Source: an uncultured Eubacteriales bacterium (GTDB taxonomy: Bacteria; Bacillota; Clostridia; Oscillospirales; Oscillospiraceae). From it: DNA of 10,333 nucleotides. A program made the translations under genes and the position numbers. The stretch covers positions 1 through 10,333 of the forward strand of contig UQQF01000064.1 of assembly GCA_900543085.1 (NCBI GenBank). Reading direction: 5' to 3'. Every line of letters starts with the position of its first letter. Positions within the stretch are counted from its first letter, which is position 1. Under the pieces are notes generated by a model. That model saw only the letters and a program-made list of their open reading frames with translations. It had not been told where the DNA came from and ran no database searches. Below are positions 6,009-10,333 of this stretch, one piece after another.

Positions 6009-6824
6009 ATGAAGATAACCTGCCTCGTAGACAACTGCGCCCTGGACGGCTTCGCCGCCGAGCACGGGCTGAGCTTTTGGGTGGAGGCGCTCGGACACAA
6101 GTTCCTCTTTGACGTCGGCGCGACCGACGCCTTCATCAAAAACGCCGAGGCGCTGGGGATAGACATAGCCGAGGCGGAGTTCTGCGCCGTCAGCCACGGC
6201 CACTACGACCACGGCGGCGGCCTTGCGGCCTTCCTGCGCGCGAACTCCCGCGCCAGGATCTACGTGCGCTCCGGCGCGTTCGGCGCGCGCTACTCCAACA
6301 AGCCCGGCATGGCCAGGGAGTACATCGGCCTGGACAGCTCCCTGGAGGCGGACGGGCGCATCGTCGAGACGGGAGAGACCTTTGAGCTCTGCCCGGGCAT
6401 GACCCTCGTCTCCGGCGTCACGGGCGACGAGCTGCACTCCCCGGCCAACGACGTGCTTATGGGCGCGGACGGCGTGACGCCGGACGCCTTTGCGCACGAG
6501 CAGAGCCTGTGGATAGTCGAGGGCGGCTCCCGCGTGCTGATGTCCGGCTGCGCGCACAGGGGCGTTGTTAACATAATCAACAGGGTTTTCAACATCTTCC
6601 AGGCCGCGCCGACCGCCGTCGTGGGCGGGATGCACCTGGCCATCCCGGGCACCGCCGACGTCAACGAAGCGCTGGTGGACGCCACGGCCGAACGGCTGCT
6701 GGACATCCCGGACACGGTCTACTACACCGGCCACTGCACGGGTCTGCCCAGCTATGCGCGGCTGAAAGAGCTGATGGGTGACCGCGTGCGCTACCTCCAC
6801 GCGGGAGAGAGCATCACGCTCTGA
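6009..6824 (+). CDS. Metallo-beta-lactamase-fold hydrolase (COG1237-like, methanopterin-synthase-related)
   Basis: 271 residues, with no signal peptide, so probably cytoplasmic. The metal-binding motif is SHGHYDHGGG (62-71: H63, H65, D67, H68). Further ligand candidates are H183 in MSGCAHRGVVNI and H242 in TGHCTG; GGMHL (206-210) matches the family pattern. This arrangement fits the group named after 7,8-dihydropterin-6-methyl-4-(beta-D-ribofuranosyl)aminobenzene-5'-phosphate synthase. Bacterial members mostly lack known substrates, and the methanopterin name should not be taken literally. Its ribosome site (GGAGGG, 5997-6002) lies inside the end of pdp, with only 2 bases between stop and ATG, so translational coupling is likely. 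A role with pdp in nucleoside or sugar-phosphate metabolism is inference. Confidence 0.85.
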   Translation: MKITCLVDNCALDGFAAEHGLSFWVEALGHKFLFDVGATDAFIKNAEALGIDIAEAEFCAVSHGHYDHGGGLAAFLRANSRARIYVRSGAFGARYSNKPGMAREYIGLDSSLEADGRIVETGETFELCPGMTLVSGVTGDELHSPANDVLMGADGVTPDAFAHEQSLWIVEGGSRVLMSGCAHRGVVNIINRVFNIFQAAPTAVVGGMHLAIPGTADVNEALVDATAERLLDIPDTVYYTGHCTGLPSYARLKELMGDRVRYLHAGESITL

Positions 6825-6837
6825 ACACTGTGGATAC

Positions 6838-6873
6838 GGCAAAGGCCGCAAGCGTTCGCTTGCGGCCTTTGCC
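6838..6873. terminator. Long hairpin between convergent genes
   Basis: Bases 6838-6854 pair perfectly with 6857-6873, up to 17 bp, around a TTCG-containing tip. It lies between the + strand hydrolase (stop at 6824) and the minus-strand cysS (stop at 6895), so it probably ends transcription from both sides. No long T-run follows on either strand, although TGTGTTT on the + side is mildly U-rich. Confidence 0.65.
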
Positions 6874-6894
6874 TGTGTTTGGGGCTGGGGAAGC

Positions 6895-8310
6895 TCAGCT
6901 GCGCTTCCACTTTGCGCCATGCGGGGTGTCGATTATGGTGATGCCTTCGGCGGCGAGCATGTCGCGGATGCGGTCGGCCTCGGCGTAGTTCTTGGCCTTC
7001 TTGGCGGCGGCGCGCTCGGCGAGCAGCGCCTCGATGCGCTCGTCGTGCTCCTCCTCCGGCTCGGCGTTCTTCTTGCGCAGCTCCTCGGCCTTTTCGATGA
7101 GGCTCAGGCTCAGCACGCGGTCGAAGTCGGCCACGGCGGCCAGCTTGGTGGCGTCGTTGGTCTTGGCCTTGAGCGCGTCGTAGAGCGCGGTGACGGCCAG
7201 AGAGGTGTTCAAATCGTTGTCCAGAGCGTCGGTGAACCTGGCCTTCAGCTCCGCGAGGACGGCGGCGTCGACCTCGCCGTCACCGCTCTTGAGAGAGGCC
7301 ACGCGGGCGATGAGCTTTTCAAAGGCGCTTTCGGCGTTGTCGAGGTTCTCCCAGCTGAACACCAGGTTCTTGCGGTAGTGGCTCTGCAGGCAGAAGAAGC
7401 GGTAGGCCAGGGGGTCGTAGCCCTTCTCCTGGAGCAGGCTTACAGTCAAAAACTCGCCGCTGGACTTGCTCATTTTGCCGCTGGTGGTGTTCAGGTGGTG
7501 GACGTGCATCCAGTAATTGCACCATTTGTGGCCGAGATAGCTCTCAGACTGGGCAATTTCGTTGGTGTGGTGGGGGAAGGCGTTGTCTATGCCGCCGCAG
7601 TGGATGTCGAGGTCGTCTCCCAGATGCTTCATGCTGATGCCGGAGCACTCGATGTGCCAGCCGGGGTAGCCGACGCCCCAGGGGGAGTCCCACTTGAGCG
7701 CCTGATCCTCGAACTTGCTCTTGGTGAACCAGAGCACGAAGTCGTTCTTGTTGCGCTTGTTCGTGTCCTCCTCGACGCCCTCGCGCACGCCGACGTCCAG
7801 ATCGTCCGCGTCGAAGTCGTTGAACACGTAGTACTTTTCAAGCTTGCTGGTGTCGAAGTACACGTTGCCGCCGGCGAAGTAGGCGTAGCCGGTGTCCATG
7901 AGCTTGGAGATTATCTTGATGTACTCGTCGATGCAGTTGGTGGCCGGCTCCACGACATCTGGGGTCTTGATGTTGAGCTTGGCGCAGTCGTCAAAGAAGG
8001 CGTCGGTGTAGAACTTGGCTATCTCCATGACGGTCTTGTGCTCGCGCCTGGCGCCCTTGAGCATCTTGTCCTCGCCGGTGTCGGCGTCTGAACTGAGGTG
8101 GCCGACGTCGGTGATGTTCATGACGCGCTTGACGTTGTAGCCGAGGTAGCGGAGGTACTTCTCAAGTATGTCCTCCATGATGTAGCTGCGCAGGTTGCCG
8201 ATGTGCGCGTAGTGGTACACGGTGGGGCCGCAGGTGTACATCTTCACGATGTCGGGGTGGTTGGGGACAAATTCTTCCTTAGTGCGTGTGGCGCTGTTGT
8301 AGAGCTTCAT
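6895..8310 (-). CDS. cysS: Cysteine--tRNA ligase
   Basis: 471 residues, normal bacterial length. It charges tRNA-Cys with cysteine using ATP in the cytoplasm. The class I signatures are HIGN (36-39), in the stretch CGPTVYHYAHIGNLRSY, and KMSKS (279-283). Zinc ligands C27, C222, H247 and E251 keep the spacing known for the E. coli enzyme (C28, C209, H234, E238); the zinc discriminates cysteine from serine. The C-terminal helical and anticodon-binding part ends with NYAEADRIRDMLAAEGI, a common CysRS ending. The ATG overlaps the cysE stop as ATGA, and GGAGAGG (8319-8325) lies 8 bases upstream inside cysE, so the pair should be translationally coupled. It is controlled by the tRNA-Cys T-box ahead of cysE. 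Confidence 0.97.
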   Translation of the reverse strand: MKLYNSATRTKEEFVPNHPDIVKMYTCGPTVYHYAHIGNLRSYIMEDILEKYLRYLGYNVKRVMNITDVGHLSSDADTGEDKMLKGARREHKTVMEIAKFYTDAFFDDCAKLNIKTPDVVEPATNCIDEYIKIISKLMDTGYAYFAGGNVYFDTSKLEKYYVFNDFDADDLDVGVREGVEEDTNKRNKNDFVLWFTKSKFEDQALKWDSPWGVGYPGWHIECSGISMKHLGDDLDIHCGGIDNAFPHHTNEIAQSESYLGHKWCNYWMHVHHLNTTSGKMSKSSGEFLTVSLLQEKGYDPLAYRFFCLQSHYRKNLVFSWENLDNAESAFEKLIARVASLKSGDGEVDAAVLAELKARFTDALDNDLNTSLAVTALYDALKAKTNDATKLAAVADFDRVLSLSLIEKAEELRKKNAEPEEEHDERIEALLAERAAAKKAKNYAEADRIRDMLAAEGITIIDTPHGAKWKRS

Positions 8311-8969
8311 GCAGTTTCCCTCTCCTTCGTTTTATCGGCGGCCGCCAGCGCGGCCTTGAGTTCGTTGAGTTCCTTCCTTAGCGCCACGACCTCCTGCACC
8401 AGGGGGTCGGTGACGTGTATCTGTTCGACGTTTTCGACGTAGTTGACCTTTTCTCCGTTCTGCCTGACCACGCGCGCCGGGGAGCCGACGGCGGTGGAGT
8501 TCTCGGGTATCTCACGCAGCACGACGCTGTTGGCCGCCACGCGGGAGTTGTCGCCGATCTTGAACGGGCCGAGCACCTTCGCGCCGGAGCCTACGAGGAC
8601 GTTGTTGCCTATTGTCGGGTGGCGCTTGCCGGTCTCCTTGCCGGTGCCGCCGAGAGTCACACCCTGATAGAGCAGGCAGTCGTCGCCGATCTCGGCGGTT
8701 TCGCCTATCACGATGCCCATGCCGTGGTCGATGACGAGGCGCTTGCCGATCTTGGCGCCGGGGTGGATCTCGATGCCCGTCTTGTGCCGCGTGCGCTGGG
8801 AGATGTAGCGCGCGAGGAATTTGTGGTCGTGCTCGTAGCACCAGTGCGCTATCTTGTGGTTCTGCGTTGCCCGTATGCCCGGGTACAGCAGCAGTATCTC
8901 CAGGGAGCTGCGCGCGGCGGGGTCGCGGGCTTTGTAGGCGGCGATGGTCTCTCTCAGGTCGTTGAACAT
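8307..8969 (-). CDS. cysE: Serine O-acetyltransferase
   Basis: 220 residues, close to the short Bacillus-type form and about 50 shorter than E. coli CysE. It acetylates L-serine with acetyl-CoA to give O-acetylserine, the committed step of cysteine synthesis. A helical N-terminal part (1-60) precedes a left-handed beta-helix of hexapeptide repeats (about 66-165). The active-site stretch is LVIDHGMGIVIGETAEIGDD, with D81 and H82 matching the catalytic Asp-His pair; VTLGGTGKETGKRHPTIG (104-121) is also family-typical. The last 40 residues (LVQEVVALRKELNELKAAL) form a probable short coiled coil. AGGAGG (8978-8983) is 8 bases before the ATG. First gene of the T-box-controlled cysE-cysS unit; in Bacillus the same pair also follows a T-box. 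The usual partner gltX is not in this window. Confidence 0.95.
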   Translation of the reverse strand: MFNDLRETIAAYKARDPAARSSLEILLLYPGIRATQNHKIAHWCYEHDHKFLARYISQRTRHKTGIEIHPGAKIGKRLVIDHGMGIVIGETAEIGDDCLLYQGVTLGGTGKETGKRHPTIGNNVLVGSGAKVLGPFKIGDNSRVAANSVVLREIPENSTAVGSPARVVRQNGEKVNYVENVEQIHVTDPLVQEVVALRKELNELKAALAAADKTKERETA

Positions 8970-9020
8970 TTTTCGTTCCTCCTAATTAAATGATGGCCAG
9001 GAGGAGCTTGGGCGAGAACG

Positions 9021-9052
9021 AAAAAACCTCCCATGCCCTGGGGCATGAGAGG
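9021..9052 (-). terminator. T-box regulatory terminator
   Basis: A 12-bp stem with one G-U pair (9052 down to 9027) is followed on the minus strand by six T (9026-9021), a textbook intrinsic terminator. It lies about 10 bases beyond the T-box core, 50 bases before the cysE start, so it is the 'off' structure of the leader. Confidence 0.9.
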
Positions 9053-9260
9053 CGTAAAAATACGCGGTTCCACTCTCGCTTATCACTCTCCGGCAGATAA
9101 CCGGGTCGGCCTTAACGCGGCCGGCACGGGACGGCATTTCCTCCGTCCGCGGCTCCGGGGCGCATTTCACGCTCTGCCAGGCCAGTTTCGCTTGCAGCCA
9201 AAGGCGAAACCTCTCTGCGGCCGGCTCGGGGCGCTACTTTTCCCCTTCATAGCCATTTGC
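9021..9260 (-). promoter_or_regulatory. T-box riboswitch leader sensing uncharged tRNA-Cys
   Basis: Read on the minus strand from about 9260, the leader contains the T-box landmarks in order: AAGTA (9239-9235), AGAGAG (9216-9211), a distal stem (9210-9204 with 9191-9185) whose loop holds GGCTGCAA, a specifier region GTGAAATGC with TGC at 9164-9162, the T-box core AGAGTGGAACCGCG (9076-9063), then the terminator at 9052-9021. UGC is a Cys codon. The UGGA in the T-box would pair with the UCCA end of tRNA-Cys, which has U73. Uncharged tRNA-Cys should stabilise the antiterminator and allow cysE-cysS transcription. Stem boundaries are approximate. Confidence 0.93.
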
Positions 9261-9266
9261 TCTAGT

Positions 9267-9295
9267 ATATTATCACACCACGGCAGTTGTGTCAA
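9267..9295 (-). promoter_or_regulatory. Housekeeping promoter of the cysE-cysS unit
   Basis: On the minus strand a perfect TTGACA (9295-9290) is followed by a 17-base spacer and TAATAT (9272-9267), with TGA in front as an extended -10. Transcription should start near 9260, giving a leader of about 290 bases that holds the T-box. Confidence 0.88.
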
Positions 9296-9300
9296 TAGCT

Positions 9301-9697
9301 GTCAAGTGAAAATGTATAACCAAATCCCCGCGGCCGGGAGCGGGAGCAGGGGGCGCGGCGTCAGCCGATCCGCAATACCGCCCCGGAACCGCTTGGCGCA
9401 CAAGGAGTCCCCGCTATAGTCTTGACTTTGTATCAGGAGCGGTTTTGGAAAATTGTGCAATATCAATAATGGAGGCATAAAAGTGATTGTTATATTCCCA
9501 ACTTTGACGCAAAGTTCTATTGTGGTATAATTAGTTTGCAAGGCTGGGGATGTACGGTGCAATGAGTAGTTTTCATTAAATGGAAATCAACAAGTTTCTG
9601 CCTTTACTGTACTATAGATTTTGCCGACAGCTGGCCGGCAAACGACACCAGTTTTTCAATCAGTCACAGGGTAGCGTAAGCACAATATACGCCGGGG
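9301..9697. other. Gene-free region with a composition change
   Basis: I find no convincing gene here. Bases about 9325-9420 are a GC-rich block; from 9420 on the sequence is clearly AT-richer than the genes to the left. A weak hairpin (9620-9626 with 9636-9642) and the promoter at 9504-9531 are the only structured signals seen. The open frame on the minus strand at 9302-9562 has no ribosome site and a composition unlike a protein. Confidence 0.55.
9504..9531 (+). promoter_or_regulatory. Promoter upstream of the small membrane protein gene
   Basis: TTGACG (9504-9509), a 16-base spacer and a perfect TATAAT (9526-9531) preceded by TGG make a strong housekeeping-type promoter. The next + strand gene starts 175 bases later, so the leader would be unusually long (about 165 bases); no riboswitch class is recognised in it. 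Confidence 0.75.
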
Positions 9698-9706
9698 GTG
9701 TTTGAA

Positions 9707-10198
9707 ATGGGGAAAAACCGCGGTAAAATTCTAGCAAGGCGAGCCATTTATGTTGCTGTTGCGTACATAATTGTGTTTTTATGCCCCAGTCACTACAATG
9801 AGTATGAGTTTTATGAAGTTCTTGGAGGCTTGACTACGACTATTCTCGTATTTGTTCGCGCATTTACGCTTGTTCCGATCCTTGCTCTGCTCATTTCGTA
9901 TCTGGTTTGCGGGGCGATAGGATTTGGACTTGACATCAAGCGCAGGCCGGGCAAAGCTCTCACGATAGCCTCGCTCGTGATCGCTGCGGTAATGCTGCTC
10001 GGAGGGCTGTACATAAGCCGTTATTTTCTCTTGGTCGGCGGCTCTTTCGTGCTGCCGGAGTGGCTGCAGTTCTTGTGGCAGGATCCCAGCCCGCTATATA
10101 TGTGGTGGGCTGTCGCCGGAATATTCGTCCACATAGGCATTACAAATATCGGCCTGCTGCTCCGGACAAAACCTGAGACAGATATAGCGCAGGACTAA
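9707..10198 (+). CDS. Small integral membrane protein of unknown function
   Basis: 163 residues from ATG 9707. An in-frame GTG at 9698 overlaps the GGGGG ribosome-site core (9694-9698), whereas ATG lies 8 bases past it, so ATG is preferred. The start MGKNRGKILARR is basic, followed by four probable membrane segments: about 13-27, 53-76, 84-104 and 131-152. The sequence between the first and second segments (28-40) is acidic and tyrosine-rich, and the C-terminus is a short polar tail, probably cytoplasmic by the positive-inside rule. I recognise no family and no catalytic motif. Codon use is more AT-rich than in the housekeeping genes to the left (many ATT, GTT, TTT and GAG/TAT codons early on), which may indicate later acquisition. 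It stands alone between its own promoter and a terminator next to a tRNA gene. Confidence 0.75.
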   Translation: MGKNRGKILARRAIYVAVAYIIVFLCPSHYNEYEFYEVLGGLTTTILVFVRAFTLVPILALLISYLVCGAIGFGLDIKRRPGKALTIASLVIAAVMLLGGLYISRYFLLVGGSFVLPEWLQFLWQDPSPLYMWWAVAGIFVHIGITNIGLLLRTKPETDIAQD

Positions 10199-10230
10199 CG
10201 GCCCCCACACTTTCAAGCGTGAATCTAGCG

Positions 10231-10271
10231 TCAAAACAAAAGAAGCAGAAGGCTCAAATCCTTCTGCTTCT
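10231..10271 (-). terminator. Terminator of the tRNA-Leu transcript
   Basis: A 12-bp perfect stem (10241-10252 with 10260-10271) has a 7-base loop. On the minus strand it is followed by TTTGTTTTGA, a good U-rich tail, and it starts 8 bases beyond the tRNA CCA end. On the + strand the tail (TAGCTTTT) is weaker but may also stop the membrane protein transcript. Confidence 0.85.
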
Positions 10272-10278
10272 TAGCTTT

Positions 10279-10333
10279 TGGTGCGCGAGGCGGGACTTGA
10301 ACCCGCACGTGCGTAGTGCACACTAGAACCTGA
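10279..10333 (-). tRNA. tRNA-Leu(CAG), 3' half, cut by the window edge
   Basis: On the minus strand the fragment reads from the anticodon loop to the 3' end: TCAGGT then the 3' anticodon arm TCTAG, a long variable arm with GTGC/GCAC pairing, the T arm GCGGG-TTCAAGT-CCCGC, the acceptor 3' strand CTCGCGC, discriminator A and an encoded CCA (10281-10279). A long variable arm with A73 and CAG in the anticodon position identifies tRNA-Leu reading CUG. The D arm and 5' acceptor strand lie outside the window, so pairing of the acceptor and anticodon stems is not confirmed here. Confidence 0.9.

Noticed and set aside
6778..8091. A 437-codon open frame on the + strand
   Set aside because: It is antisense to cysS, whose signature motifs are all intact, and it starts within the hydrolase gene and runs through a hairpin.
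9483..9530. A 15-codon frame starting GTG behind a GGAGG-like site
   Set aside because: It overlaps the promoter elements almost completely and is too short to judge; possibly chance.
9302..9562. An 86-codon open frame on the minus strand
   Set aside because: No ribosome site, mixed composition across an abrupt GC change, and it runs through the + strand promoter at 9504-9531.
10279..10333. Phage or island attachment site at the tRNA-Leu 3' end
   Set aside because: No direct repeat of the tRNA 3' end, integrase or recombinase is visible in the window.

Overview
The window looks like chromosome of a high-GC member of the Clostridia (Bacillota), probably an Oscillospirales/Oscillospiraceae-type gut anaerobe. 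The evidence is indirect: strong GGAGG ribosome sites, GTG and TTG starts, Gram-positive extended -10 promoters, a tRNA-Cys T-box in front of cysE-cysS, and Gram-positive-type pdp and rlmB. I cannot assign genus or species.

Layout from left to right. (1) Bases 1-224 are the 3' end of a flavin/NAD(P)H oxidoreductase on the + strand. (2) Bases 225-583 carry no gene but hold about ten stem-loops, two near-identical GC-rich palindromes and a strong minus-strand terminator. (3) A minus-strand unit follows: rlmB (3176-3952), then a large membrane protein (584-3121) that reads as a catalytically degenerate P-type ATPase behind a long acidic, tyrosine-rich N-terminal region. (4) From about 3953 the + strand takes over: a 171-residue protein of unknown function, then a promoter inside its 3' end, pdp (pyrimidine-nucleoside phosphorylase) and a metallo-beta-lactamase-fold hydrolase only 2 bases behind pdp. 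(5) A 17-bp hairpin separates this from the convergent minus-strand cysteine unit cysE-cysS, whose start and stop codons overlap. This unit is driven by a near-consensus promoter and a T-box leader with a UGC specifier. (6) After about 9300 the sequence becomes AT-richer: roughly 400 gene-free bases with a good + strand promoter, a small membrane protein, a terminator, and the 3' half of a minus-strand tRNA-Leu(CAG) cut by the window edge.

Functionally, the cysE-cysS leader lets uncharged tRNA-Cys control both cysteine synthesis (via O-acetylserine) and tRNA-Cys charging. pdp and the hydrolase are probably co-translated. Most of the window is housekeeping. The two items most worth a second look are the pseudo-P-type ATPase co-transcribed with rlmB and the structured intergenic element at 238-576.
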